From NCBI RefSeq assembly GCF_000014185.1, contig NC_008148.1, positions 1,592,001-1,656,000 on the forward strand: DNA of 64,000 nt, written 5' to 3'. The notes under the pieces are model-generated. The model was not told the DNA's origin, ran no database searches, and saw only the letters and a program-made list of their open reading frames with translations. Below are positions 7,498 through 15,741 of this stretch, piece by piece. Position 1 is the stretch's first letter. Every line of letters starts with the position of its first letter. The stretch is from Rubrobacter xylanophilus DSM 9941. GTDB taxonomy: Bacteria; Actinomycetota; Rubrobacteria; Rubrobacterales; Rubrobacteraceae. The translations under genes were made by a program, and so were the position numbers.

Positions 7498-9322
7498 CCA
7501 GGATCACCACCCGGCCGCTCGTCCCGTCCACCCGCAGCCGCTGCCCGGTCCTGATCCTCGCCGTCGCCGTGCCGGTGCCGACCACGGCGGGAAGCCCATA
7601 CTCGCGCGAGACGATCGCCGCGTGCGACATGATCCCACCGATATCGGTCACGGTCGCCTTGATCTTGCTGAAGATGGGAGCCCACGCCGGCGAGGTGGAG
7701 GTGCACACCAGGATCTCCCCGCCGCGCACCTCGGAGATCTCGTCGAGCGAGCGCACCACCCGGGCCACACCCTCGACCTCGCCGGGGGACGCCGCGGCGC
7801 CGGAGAGCTCGTTGCCCCCTCCATCGCGCTGCGCCCGCGCCCACTCCTGCAGCTGCTGCGGCGTGACCCCCCACAGCATGGTGATCGCCGGATCCACGAC
7901 CGCCTCGGGCATCCGCCCCAGAGCGGGCGGCGGCGTCCAGCCCTCCAGACGCTTCAAGAGCTGCTTGCGGCGCGCCACGATCTGCGGCCAGTGACGCGGC
8001 CCCAGAGCCTCCCCTCCGGTCGACCAGGTGAGGGCAAGCTCCTCGAGCGCCTGCATCGCCTCGTAGCGCGAAAGCTGGAAGATATCCTCGCTCTCCTCGA
8101 GGAACCCGTGCCGCGCAAGCAACGCGCCGAACTCGCGGATCTTGTTGAAGAACCGCGACTGGAACCAATAATCGCAGTAGAACTTGTGCTCCTCTACGTA
8201 GGGGAACACCTTGCGCGAGAGCCCGAGCAGCTCCCGAAACGTTCGCCGCGCATCCTCGTCGAGGAGCGCCTCGTACTCCCTTACGAGCTGGTCGCGCCGC
8301 TCGGCGAGCTCGCGGGTGGGCCGCTCGATATCCTCGCCGGCCTGCAGCGCCGCGATGTGACCGACGAGCGAGCTGTAGGGGATGCTGGGATCGTCGTGCC
8401 AGCTGCCGTAGTAGTGGTACAGCCCATCACCTGTCCCCATGTTGAACCAGGGGTCCTTGACCTTCCCGAGCTCCTTGAGCCAGCGCCGGCCCGCATCGCT
8501 GCGCGCGAGCTCCGCCTCTATCTCCTCCGGAGAGCGCCCCTCGCGGAAGGCCCCTGCCACGCCGAGCTCTATCGCCAGACGCGCCAGCCGGCGCAACTCC
8601 GCGTCGGGGCGAAAGAGAACCACGTCGATGCCGGCCACCATCTGAGAGATGTGCTGGTCGGGTATGTCCGGGAGAGCCTGCTTGCAGAACTCGGAGAAAG
8701 TCAGGTAGGCACCGTAGCCGAGCAGCAGAAACTCGAAGTGGTACTGCCACATCCGCTCCACGCAGTCGAGCGCCCGGCGGTAGCTCGCGAGCAGCGTCGC
8801 CCAGCTGGGCTCCCCTCCCTCGAAAACGACCCTCTCGGGCTCGTACTCGGGAAGCTCGGGAACGGGGATCTCCGCGACCTCCCGGTTCAGCGCCTCCATC
8901 CTCTCCCGCCACCGGGCGTAGAGCTCGTCCCAGTTCTCGTAGTAGTAGCCAGCACGCTGCTGGAAGAAGCGCGACCGCTCGGCTATCTTCTCGGGGTCGG
9001 TCACAGGGTTGGGCGAGATGTAGACGTAGCCGTTGACGACGCGGTAGTCCACACCCATCGCCCCCGGAACCGCGAACGCCCGGTTTTGCCAGCCGCCGAG
9101 GGCATAGTAAGGGGTGTCGACCTCGACCATGTCGAAGGCCGGCATCGGCACCGGAAAGTGCATCGAGTTCCAGAACCACAACCGGTTCTCGTCGTGCTCG
9201 CGCCGCCGCTCGTCAAAGAGCGCCCAGGGCGGATACATCTCCTCCCATCCCTCGCACCCCTCGGGCGTCCGGATCGAGAAGGGGCTCGGAAACCCCTCCA
9301 GCCTCTCAGGTTCGGTGACCAT
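7490..9322 (-). CDS. PEP-synthase-like phosphohistidine subunit (phenylphosphate synthase subunit 1-like)
   Basis: The 610-aa protein ends in a PEP-utilising mobile domain with GGIMSHAAIVSREYG; His567 is the expected phosphorylated residue. The N-terminal 480 residues, rich in Trp, Tyr and acidic residues, do not look like the PEP/pyruvate TIM barrel of true PEP synthase and resemble the large subunit of phenylphosphate synthase. It probably binds the substrate and receives phosphate from His567. It is the first gene of the operon, with an AAAGGAGG ribosome site 9 nt upstream. No UbiD-type carboxylase or third phenylphosphate synthase subunit is nearby, so phenol is not an obvious substrate. 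Confidence 0.75.
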   Translation of the reverse strand: MVTEPERLEGFPSPFSIRTPEGCEGWEEMYPPWALFDERRREHDENRLWFWNSMHFPVPMPAFDMVEVDTPYYALGGWQNRAFAVPGAMGVDYRVVNGYVYISPNPVTDPEKIAERSRFFQQRAGYYYENWDELYARWRERMEALNREVAEIPVPELPEYEPERVVFEGGEPSWATLLASYRRALDCVERMWQYHFEFLLLGYGAYLTFSEFCKQALPDIPDQHISQMVAGIDVVLFRPDAELRRLARLAIELGVAGAFREGRSPEEIEAELARSDAGRRWLKELGKVKDPWFNMGTGDGLYHYYGSWHDDPSIPYSSLVGHIAALQAGEDIERPTRELAERRDQLVREYEALLDEDARRTFRELLGLSRKVFPYVEEHKFYCDYWFQSRFFNKIREFGALLARHGFLEESEDIFQLSRYEAMQALEELALTWSTGGEALGPRHWPQIVARRKQLLKRLEGWTPPPALGRMPEAVVDPAITMLWGVTPQQLQEWARAQRDGGGNELSGAAASPGEVEGVARVVRSLDEISEVRGGEILVCTSTSPAWAPIFSKIKATVTDIGGIMSHAAIVSREYGLPAVVGTGTATARIRTGQRLRVDGTSGRVVILDG

Positions 9323-9395
9323 CCCGGCACTCCTCCTTTCCCAACCTGCCGCCCTGAATTCTCTTCAGCACGCCGTCACGGAGCAAATACTCGTT

Positions 9396-9430
9396 CCGTA
9401 TGCCAGATATACCTGCCCCGTATACCAGAT
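9396..9430 (-). promoter_or_regulatory. Tandem direct repeats in the promoter region of the carboxylase operon
   Basis: Two copies of ATCTGGyATACGG (minus strand) lie at 9418-9430 and 9396-9408, 22 bp apart or about two helical turns. They fall in the 139-bp gap ahead of the first operon gene. Spacing and dyad-like TGGTATAC cores suggest a regulator binding site. Confidence 0.45.
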
Positions 9431-9461
9431 CCCCACCCGTCATCCCGTGAGTCCGCCGCCG

Positions 9462-10448
9462 CTATCCCCGGCTCCTCTTCTCTTCGCGCACCCACTCGAG
9501 GGTCCTCTGCAGGTCGTTGAAGGTGTAGAGGTGTAGCCCGCTTATCATCCCTCCCCCTTCGTCTGTGCCCCCAGAAGAGGCAAAGAACCCCTCCCTGCTC
9601 CCCTCCTCAACAAGCTCCTCCAAAAACCCTCCCGGCTCGTACACCAGCGAGAGGGCGCTCCTCCTTCTGCCCGGAGAAAGCAGCCTCAGCAAGGACTTCG
9701 CCCGCTGCTTTCTCAGAAACCTGGCCGAGTCCCCTATGCCTATCTTCGCCGCTACGCCTGCAAGCCTCTTCGGGTCTATGGGCGCGGCAACCCCCACAAC
9801 CACGGGCAGCCCAACCCCAAGCTCTCTTACCCTCCTTGCCCACAAAAGCACCTTCTTTGCCTCAAAGCAGAGCTGGCTTACCACGTAGCTGGCATAGAGG
9901 GCTTTCTTCCGGAGCGCCCGCTCAAGCTCTGCCCGCTCTATGGAGGGGTGCCCTTCGGGGTAGCCGGCTATCCCCACCCGCTCAAAGGGCCTGCCCAGCT
10001 CCTCGAGCGCTTCGAGGAGCCCCAAGGCGTCATGGAAGCGCCCCCTTGGCTCCTTCGCATCCCCCCCTATGACAAACACCTCCTCAACCCCCGCCTCCTT
10101 GAGGCGCGCCACGATCTCTTCGAGGTGATGCTCGTCTTCTATGAGCCTCGCAGAGAGGTGCGGCACAACGCAAAGAGATGAAGGCTCTCCTCCTCTTCTT
10201 CTTGCTTTTGCGCCAAGCCTCTCTGTGAGGGCGATCGTCGGCTCTATGCCCCGTGTGGGGGAGGCGGTTATGGTGATGGTGGTCTTCTTCTGCTCTTCTG
10301 CTCTTCGGGAGATGAGCCAGCGCTCCACCGCCTCTTCTGTGCCCGCCAGCGGGATGACCTCGTAGCGGATATGTTGCAGGAGATCGGCCACCACCCGATC
10401 CAACCCCGCCCCACCGCTCTCCGACCTCTCACCCATGGATCGCACCAC
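9462..10448 (-). CDS. Methylenetetrahydrofolate reductase-family protein
   Basis: The 328-aa protein shows the MetF-type barrel pattern: IEPTIALTERLG, a CVVPHLSARL strand, FVIGGDAKEPRG, VGIAGYPEGHPS and a QLCFEAKKVLLWARRVR segment, ending in LHLYTFNDLQRTLEWV, the region where MetF proteins end. It should reduce 5,10-methylene-THF to 5-methyl-THF using a flavin, or perform a related C1-folate step. The start is a GTG at 10448 (an ATG at 10436 is the alternative); neither has a strong ribosome site. An operator-like dyad lies about 75-90 bp upstream, shared with fhs. Substrate assignment beyond the family is tentative. Confidence 0.75.
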   Translation of the reverse strand: MVRSMGERSESGGAGLDRVVADLLQHIRYEVIPLAGTEEAVERWLISRRAEEQKKTTITITASPTRGIEPTIALTERLGAKARRRGGEPSSLCVVPHLSARLIEDEHHLEEIVARLKEAGVEEVFVIGGDAKEPRGRFHDALGLLEALEELGRPFERVGIAGYPEGHPSIERAELERALRKKALYASYVVSQLCFEAKKVLLWARRVRELGVGLPVVVGVAAPIDPKRLAGVAAKIGIGDSARFLRKQRAKSLLRLLSPGRRRSALSLVYEPGGFLEELVEEGSREGFFASSGGTDEGGGMISGLHLYTFNDLQRTLEWVREEKRSRG

Positions 10449-10520
10449 CCACAGAAACCGCCGGCAAAGCTCCTCCTCTCATAAAACGCCTCCTGGTACG
10501 GGAGTCTAACTTATATACGA

Positions 10521-10540
10521 CAATATTGTCAACAAAATTG
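10521..10540. promoter_or_regulatory. Second copy of the AATATTGT/ACAATATT operator-like dyad
   Basis: AATATTGT-CA-ACAAAATT matches the perfect dyad at 196-218 except for one arm base. On the minus strand it presents TTGACA, followed after 17 bp by TTAGAC, a possible weak promoter for the MetF-like gene. The rest of the gap 10449-10581 shows only a weak CCCCT/AGGGG hairpin (about 10553-10573) after pcaC. Confidence 0.5.
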
Positions 10541-10581
10541 ACTACGCATCTCCCCTCCGCAGCGGCAGGGGTATGGGAGCG

Positions 10582-10968
10582 TCAGCCGCCGGGGTCTTCC
10601 TGGCCGGAGATGGCGCGCTGGGCGACGGCGAAGGCGGAGTTGGCGGCCGGGACGCCGCAGTAGATGGCGCTGTGGAGGATGACCTCCTTTATCTCGTCGG
10701 GGGTCAGCCCGATCCTGAGGGCGGCCCGGACGTGCATCTCCAGCTCGTCCAGACGGCCCGCGGCGATGAGCGCGGTCATGGTCATGCAGCTGCGGGTCTT
10801 GCGGTCCAGGCCGGGGCGGGTCCAGACCTCCCCCCAGGCGTAGCGGGTGATGAAGTCCTGGAAGTCGGCGGTGAAGTCCGTCGCCGAGGCGAGCGCCCGG
10901 TCCACGTGCGCGTCGCCGAGCACCTCCCTCCGGACGCGGAGGCCCCTCTCGTAGGCGGGGTCGCTCAC
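10582..10968 (-). CDS. pcaC: 4-carboxymuconolactone decarboxylase
   Basis: The 128-aa AhpD-like small helical protein converts 4-carboxymuconolactone to beta-ketoadipate enol-lactone. Visible family features are the YERGLRVRREVLGDAHVDRA start, FITRYAWGEVWTRPGLDRKT, LTPDEIKEVILHSAIYCGVP and AANSAFAVA. The GTG start at 10968 makes a GTGA overlap with the pcaD stop and has GGGAGG 5 nt upstream. Length matches standalone PcaC; in some actinobacteria it is fused to PcaD, here they are separate but coupled. Confidence 0.9.
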   Translation of the reverse strand: MSDPAYERGLRVRREVLGDAHVDRALASATDFTADFQDFITRYAWGEVWTRPGLDRKTRSCMTMTALIAAGRLDELEMHVRAALRIGLTPDEIKEVILHSAIYCGVPAANSAFAVAQRAISGQEDPGG

Positions 10969-11750
10969 GACGACCTCCCCTCCAGCACCGGGGAGAGGTG
11001 CTCCAGCAGGGCGCGGGCAAAGGGCTCGGGCCGCTCGATGTTGGCCAGGTGCGCCGCCCGCTCTATGACCACCGTCCGGGCTTCCGGGATGGCCTCCCTG
11101 AGGCGCTCGCCGTGCTCCGGAGGGGTGGCGGGGTCGTCGGAGCCCGAGATCACCAGGGTGGGGGCCTGTATCCTGCCCAGCCGGTCTCTGAGGTCCATCT
11201 CCCTTATGGCCTCGCAGCACCCGGCGTAGCCCTCGGGGGGCGTTGCGGCCAGCATGCGCTTCGCCCGCTCCACGTCCTCGGGGCGCTCCTGGTGGAGGGC
11301 GGGGGTGAACCAGCGCTCCACGACGCCCTCCACCAGCGCCTCCATCCCCTCGCTCCGGGCCACCCGCGCCCGTTCGTCCCACAGCTCCCTCGGGCCGAGC
11401 AGGGCCGAGGTGCAGCAGAGAACGAGCCGCTCCACCCGCTCCGGGACCTCGCTCGCGACCCACATCCCCACCATCCCCCCGAGCGAGAGGCCGCAGAAGG
11501 AGAAGCGCTCCACGCCGAGCCCGTCGAGCATGGCGAGCACGTCCTGGCCGAGCTCCGCGATGGAGTACGGGCCGGGCGGCACCGGGGAACTCCCGTGCCC
11601 CCGGTGGTCGTAGCGCACGAGCCTGAAGCGCTCCCTGAGCGCGGGGACCTGCGGGTCCCACATCCGGTGCGTCGTCCCCAGCGAGCTGGAGAGCACCAGG
11701 ACCGGGGCGTCCGCCGGCCCCTCCACGACGTGATGCAGCTCTACCGTCAT
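10965..11750 (-). CDS. pcaD: 3-oxoadipate enol-lactonase
   Basis: The 261-aa alpha/beta hydrolase hydrolyses beta-ketoadipate enol-lactone to beta-ketoadipate. It shows the oxyanion region VLSSSLGTTHRMW, YDHRGHG, the nucleophile elbow FCGLSLGGMVG (Ser), an acid in VISGSDDPATPP and the catalytic His in ERAAHLANIERP. The ATG at 11750 overlaps the pcaB stop as ATGA and the 3' end overlaps pcaC by 4 bp. The order B-D-C follows the reaction order in the protocatechuate branch. Confidence 0.92.
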   Translation of the reverse strand: MTVELHHVVEGPADAPVLVLSSSLGTTHRMWDPQVPALRERFRLVRYDHRGHGSSPVPPGPYSIAELGQDVLAMLDGLGVERFSFCGLSLGGMVGMWVASEVPERVERLVLCCTSALLGPRELWDERARVARSEGMEALVEGVVERWFTPALHQERPEDVERAKRMLAATPPEGYAGCCEAIREMDLRDRLGRIQAPTLVISGSDDPATPPEHGERLREAIPEARTVVIERAAHLANIERPEPFARALLEHLSPVLEGRSS

Positions 11751-13093
11751 CGCTGTCCCTCCCTCCGGTACATCTCTAGCGCCCGGTCCACGAACTCGTC
11801 CGCCGCCCCCAGGTAGCGCGCCGGGTCGAGGGCCCCTTCGATCTCCTCCTCCGAGAGCGCCTCCCGCAGCCGGGGCTCCGCCAGGATCTCCTCGCGCAGC
11901 GTCCCCCCGCCCTCCGCGACCCGCCGGCAGGCGGCCTCGACCAGCTCGTGGGCCTCCAGCCTCCCCAGCCGCTCCGCGGCCAGCGTGGTCACGTTCTCCG
12001 CCAGGATCAAACCCTCCGTGACCGCCAGGTTCTCGGCCATCCTCCCGGGACGGACCTCCAGCCCCTCCAGGGCCTCGCGCACCGCGGCGGCGGCCCCGCC
12101 CGTGAGGGCCAGGGCGCCCGAGAGGGCCTCCCACTCGGCGTGCCAGGCCCCGGCGGCCCGCTCGTGCTCCTGGGCCAGCGAGCCGTAGAGGGTGCGGGCC
12201 AGATCCTGTACCCGCCGGGCGTTCGCCGAGGCGACCACCGAGAGGATCGGGTTCCGCTTGTGCGGCAGGGTGGAGGAGCCGCCACGCCCGCCTCCCGAGG
12301 GCTCCGCCGCCTCCCCCACCTCGGTCTGGGCCATGAGGATGACGTCGAGCGCCACCTTGTGCAGGGTCCCGGCGGCGAGGGCGAGCGCCCCGCCGAGCTC
12401 CGCCACCCTGAACCTTGCCGCGTGCCACGGCAGGGCGGGCTCGGGCAGCGCGAGCAGCCGGGCGTACTCCCGCAGCACCCGCGTCCCCCTCTCCCCCAGA
12501 GAGGCGAGCGTCCCGGCCGCCCCGCCGAGCTGGGCCGCGAGCCCCCTCTCCCTCGCCTCCCGGAGAACCCTGCGGGCCTCGAGGGCGGCGACGAGCCACC
12601 CGGCGGCCTTCAGGCCGAAGGTCGTGGGGAGCGCCTGCTGCAGCAGCGTGCGCCCCGCCACGAGGGTCTCGCGGTGCTCCTCCGCGAGGCGGGCGCACGC
12701 GGCGCAGACCCCGTCGAGCTCCCGCAGGATCAGGCCCAGCGCCTCCCGCGAGATCAGCATGGCGGCGGTGTCGGTGATGTCCTGGCTCGTCGCGCCCCTG
12801 TGGACGTGGCGGGCGGCCTCGCCGGGGACCGCGGCGGTGAGCTCCTTCACCAGCGCCGGGACGGGGTTCCCCGCTGCCCGGCCCCGCTCCCCGAGCTCCT
12901 CCGGGTCGAGCTCCAGTTCCCTGCAGCGGCGGGAGATCTCCTCCGCGGCCTCCGGCGGGACCACCCCGGCCCGCGCCCCGGCCCGGGCTAGCGCCCCCTC
13001 CGCCTCCAGCATCGCCCGCAGCCACGCCCCTCCCGAGACCGCCTCGCGGAAGCGCTCCGGGACGAAGATGGGCCCGAAGAGCTCCCCGCTCAT
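11747..13093 (-). CDS. pcaB: 3-carboxy-cis,cis-muconate cycloisomerase
   Basis: The 448-aa fumarase/aspartase-superfamily enzyme cyclises 3-carboxymuconate to 4-carboxymuconolactone. The superfamily signature SSTLPHKRNP is present near residue 270, with HRGATSQDITDTA near 95-110 as the other conserved region. The N-terminus LFGPIFVPERFREAVSG is typical of PcaB rather than of adenylosuccinate or argininosuccinate lyase. It overlaps pcaG and pcaD by 4 bp each. Confidence 0.92.
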   Translation of the reverse strand: MSGELFGPIFVPERFREAVSGGAWLRAMLEAEGALARAGARAGVVPPEAAEEISRRCRELELDPEELGERGRAAGNPVPALVKELTAAVPGEAARHVHRGATSQDITDTAAMLISREALGLILRELDGVCAACARLAEEHRETLVAGRTLLQQALPTTFGLKAAGWLVAALEARRVLREARERGLAAQLGGAAGTLASLGERGTRVLREYARLLALPEPALPWHAARFRVAELGGALALAAGTLHKVALDVILMAQTEVGEAAEPSGGGRGGSSTLPHKRNPILSVVASANARRVQDLARTLYGSLAQEHERAAGAWHAEWEALSGALALTGGAAAAVREALEGLEVRPGRMAENLAVTEGLILAENVTTLAAERLGRLEAHELVEAACRRVAEGGGTLREEILAEPRLREALSEEEIEGALDPARYLGAADEFVDRALEMYRREGQR

Positions 13094-13683
13094 GGGGAGA
13101 GCTTGAAGAAGGCCGTCTGCCCCTCGCCCTGCAGGCGGATGTCGAAGCGGTAGCGGCTCTCGCCCTCCCTGCCGGCGATGAGGGTCTTCCTGAGGCGCTC
13201 GTCCCCGATGGAGCGGAGCACCGGGTCTTCGGCGTTGGCCTCGGGCTCGTCCTCGAAGTAGATGCGGGTTATGAGCTGCTTCAGGAGCCCCCGGGCGAAG
13301 ACCGCGACCATGATGTGCGGCGCCTGGGTGGCCCCGTCCGGCCCGGGGACGGGGCCGGGCTTGAGCGTGACGAACGAGAAGCGCCCCCCGTCCTCGGTGC
13401 CGCTCCTCCCGAAGCCGTGGAAGCCCTCCTCCAGGGGCAGCTCCTCCCGGTCGTCGGCCGGGTGGTCGTAGCGCCCGGAGGGGGCTGCCTGCCAGATCTC
13501 CACCAGCCCGTCGGTAACCGGCTCCCCCGCGCCGTCGTAGAGGGTGCCCTCTATCCTTATGGCCCGCGGGTGATCCGGGGGGACGAGGTGCGTCCAGTCC
13601 TCGCGCAGAAGCCCCAGGCTCAGGTAGGGGCCGACGGTCTGCGAGGGGGTGAGCCGGAGCTCCTCTCTCTGGCGCCCCATCAC
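13090..13683 (-). CDS. pcaG: Protocatechuate 3,4-dioxygenase alpha subunit
   Basis: The 197-aa intradiol-dioxygenase subunit begins with the TPSQTVGPYLSLGL pattern, followed by GLVEIWQAAPSGRYDHP and RFSFVTLKPGPV. As expected for the alpha chain it lacks the complete iron-ligand set: the region equivalent to the beta-chain His pair reads APHIMVAVFARG. It pairs with PcaH to open the protocatechuate ring between C3 and C4. The ATG at 13683 overlaps the pcaH stop by 4 bp. Confidence 0.93.
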   Translation of the reverse strand: MMGRQREELRLTPSQTVGPYLSLGLLREDWTHLVPPDHPRAIRIEGTLYDGAGEPVTDGLVEIWQAAPSGRYDHPADDREELPLEEGFHGFGRSGTEDGGRFSFVTLKPGPVPGPDGATQAPHIMVAVFARGLLKQLITRIYFEDEPEANAEDPVLRSIGDERLRKTLIAGREGESRYRFDIRLQGEGQTAFFKLSP

Positions 13684-14414
13684 GCGTGCGGCCTCTCGAA
13701 GGGGGTAGCGTCCCGGCCCTCGAGCACGATATCGAAGCGGAAGCCCAGGGCCTCCTCCGGGATGGTGGCCTCCAGGTCGAACGAGGAGATCATGCGCCGG
13801 CGGGCCTTCTCGTCGCGCACCGACTGGAAGATGGGGTCCTGGAAGAAGAGCGGGTCGCCGGGGAAGTACATCTGGGTCACCAGCCGGCTCCTGAACGCCC
13901 TCCCGAAGAGGGAGAAGTGGATGTGCGCCGGGCGCCAGGCGTTGTAGTGGTTCTGCCAGGGGTAGGCCCCGGGCTTTATGGTGACGAAGCGGTAGTAGCC
14001 GTCATCGTCGGTGAGCGTCCTGCCCGCCCCGCTGAAGTTGGGGTCTATGGGGGCGGGGTGCTGGTCGACCTTGTGCCGGTAGCGCCCGGCAGCGTTGGCC
14101 TGCCAGATCTCGACGAGGGTGTTCCTGACCGGGCGCCCGTCGCCGTCCAGGACCCTGCCGTGCACGATGATCTTCTGCCCCTGCGGCTCGCCCTCGTGCT
14201 GGCGGGTGAGGTCGTTGTCGAGCTCGCCCGGCCTGTGGTGCCCGTAGATTGGGCCCGTGATGTCCGAGAGGGTCTTGGGCAGGATGATCAGGGGTTCTTT
14301 GGGCGCCCTCAGGCGCGTCCCGACGTAGTCGGGGTAGAGGTAGGGCGGCTGCTCCAGCTCGTCCTCCTGCGGGACGAGGATCCCTCGCCGCTCCTGCGCG
14401 GGTTCGTGCTGCAC
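13680..14414 (-). CDS. pcaH: Protocatechuate 3,4-dioxygenase beta subunit
   Basis: The 244-aa catalytic subunit contains the non-haem Fe(III) ligands in proper spacing: Tyr112 (GRYRHK), Tyr151 (AYPWQN), His164 and His166 (RPAHIHF). The interval Tyr-39-Tyr-13-His-2-His equals that of characterised enzymes. The N-terminal PPYLYPDYVGTRLRAP segment is typical of PcaH. It lies 16 bp after pcaF and overlaps pcaG by 4 bp. Confidence 0.95.
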   Translation of the reverse strand: MQHEPAQERRGILVPQEDELEQPPYLYPDYVGTRLRAPKEPLIILPKTLSDITGPIYGHHRPGELDNDLTRQHEGEPQGQKIIVHGRVLDGDGRPVRNTLVEIWQANAAGRYRHKVDQHPAPIDPNFSGAGRTLTDDDGYYRFVTIKPGAYPWQNHYNAWRPAHIHFSLFGRAFRSRLVTQMYFPGDPLFFQDPIFQSVRDEKARRRMISSFDLEATIPEEALGFRFDIVLEGRDATPFERPHA

Positions 14415-14430
14415 CCCTCAAGCCTCCTCT

Positions 14431-15705
14431 CTAGTCCACCTTCTCGACGACCATGGCGATGCCCTGCCCAACCCCTATGCACATGGTGGCAAGCCCCAGC
14501 TCCACCTCTTCCCGGCGCCGCATCTCGTGCACGAGGGTGGTGAGGATCCTCGCGCCCGAGCAACCCAGGGGATGCCCGAGCGCTATGGCCCCTCCGTTGG
14601 GGTTCAGCCGCTCGTCCTCGGGGTCCATGCCCCACTCGTAGAGCACCGCCAGGCTCTGCGCCGCGAACGCCTCGTTGAGCTCGACGAGGCCCACGTCATC
14701 GAGCGTGACCCCGGCCCGCTCGAGGGCCTTCTGCGTGGCGGGCACGGGCCCTATGCCCATCACCCTCGGCGGCACCCCGGCAACCCCTATGCTCCTTATC
14801 CGCGCCAGGGGCTCGAGCCCGTGCGCCTCGGCGTAGTCCCTCGAGACGACCAGCACCGCCGCAGCGCCGTCGTTGAGGGGCGAGGAGTTGCCCGCCGTCA
14901 CCGTGCCGCCCCGCTTGAAGACAGGCTTGAGCCTGGCGAGCTTCTCGAGGGAGGTGTCGCGCCTCGGGCCCTCGTCGGCCTCGACGAGCCGCTCCTCCTT
15001 GCGGGTCTTCACCGGCACCGGCACGATCTCGTCCCGGAAGCGCTTGGCGTCCTGGGCGGCCACCGCCTTCTGGTGGCTTCTCAGGGCGAAGCGGTCCTGC
15101 TTCTCGCGCGAGATGTCGTAGTCGTCGGCCAGCTCCTCGGGCCTCTGCTCCTCGGCGGTGAGCTTGAAGCGCTCCTGCACCAGGTTCTCGGCGGTCATCC
15201 CCAAAGAGTCGGTGTGGCCCAACGCCTCCATCCTGGGGTTGGTGAGGCGCCAGCCCAGGGTGGTGTCGTACATCGTCGTGTGCCCGGTGGGGTAGGCGCG
15301 CTCGGGCTTGGGCACCACCCACGGCGCCCGGCTCATCGACTCCACCCCTCCGCCCACGTAGACGTGGGCCTCGCCGAGCATGATGGCGCGCGCGGCCTCG
15401 GCCACCGCCTCCAGCCCCGAGCCGCACAGCCTGTTCACCGTGGCGCCGCCGACGCTCTCGGGGAAGCCCGCGAGCAGCAGGCTCATCCTCGCCACGTTGC
15501 GGTTGTCCTCCCCGGCCTGGTTGGCGCACCCGAAGTAGACGTCCTCCACCTCGGAGGGGGGCACGCCGCTGCGCTCCATGAGCGCCTCCAGCACCAGAGC
15601 GCCCAGGTCGTCGGGCCGCACCGGGCTCAAAGAACCCCCGTGCCGGCCGATGGGGGTCCTCACCGCCCCCACGATCCAGGCCTCCTTCACCCTCTCGTAA
15701 GCCAT
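14431..15705 (-). CDS. pcaF: Beta-ketoadipyl-CoA thiolase (acetyl-CoA acyltransferase)
   Basis: The 424-aa thiolase cleaves 3-oxoadipyl-CoA to succinyl-CoA and acetyl-CoA. Cys94 in [10 protein letters not shown] is the acyl-accepting residue; [16 protein letters not shown] and MCIGVGQG near the end carry the active-site His and second Cys. Its place between the CoA-transferase and dioxygenase genes supports PcaF rather than a fatty-acid thiolase. It could also cleave acetoacetyl-CoA produced by the ketone operon at the left of the window; that cross-use is speculation. Confidence 0.88.
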   Translation of the reverse strand: MAYERVKEAWIVGAVRTPIGRHGGSLSPVRPDDLGALVLEALMERSGVPPSEVEDVYFGCANQAGEDNRNVARMSLLLAGFPESVGGATVNRLCGSGLEAVAEAARAIMLGEAHVYVGGGVESMSRAPWVVPKPERAYPTGHTTMYDTTLGWRLTNPRMEALGHTDSLGMTAENLVQERFKLTAEEQRPEELADDYDISREKQDRFALRSHQKAVAAQDAKRFRDEIVPVPVKTRKEERLVEADEGPRRDTSLEKLARLKPVFKRGGTVTAGNSSPLNDGAAAVLVVSRDYAEAHGLEPLARIRSIGVAGVPPRVMGIGPVPATQKALERAGVTLDDVGLVELNEAFAAQSLAVLYEWGMDPEDERLNPNGGAIALGHPLGCSGARILTTLVHEMRRREEVELGLATMCIGVGQGIAMVVEKVD

Positions 15706-15741
15706 GGTGCTATCCCTTTCTCCTCCTGCGCGCGATCGCCG

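Noticed and set aside
7490-9322. Phenol phosphorylation (true phenylphosphate synthase)
   Set aside because: Subunit sizes fit, but no third subunit and no UbiD-type carboxylase are nearby; the linked genes are biotin-dependent carboxylase parts. Not fully excluded.
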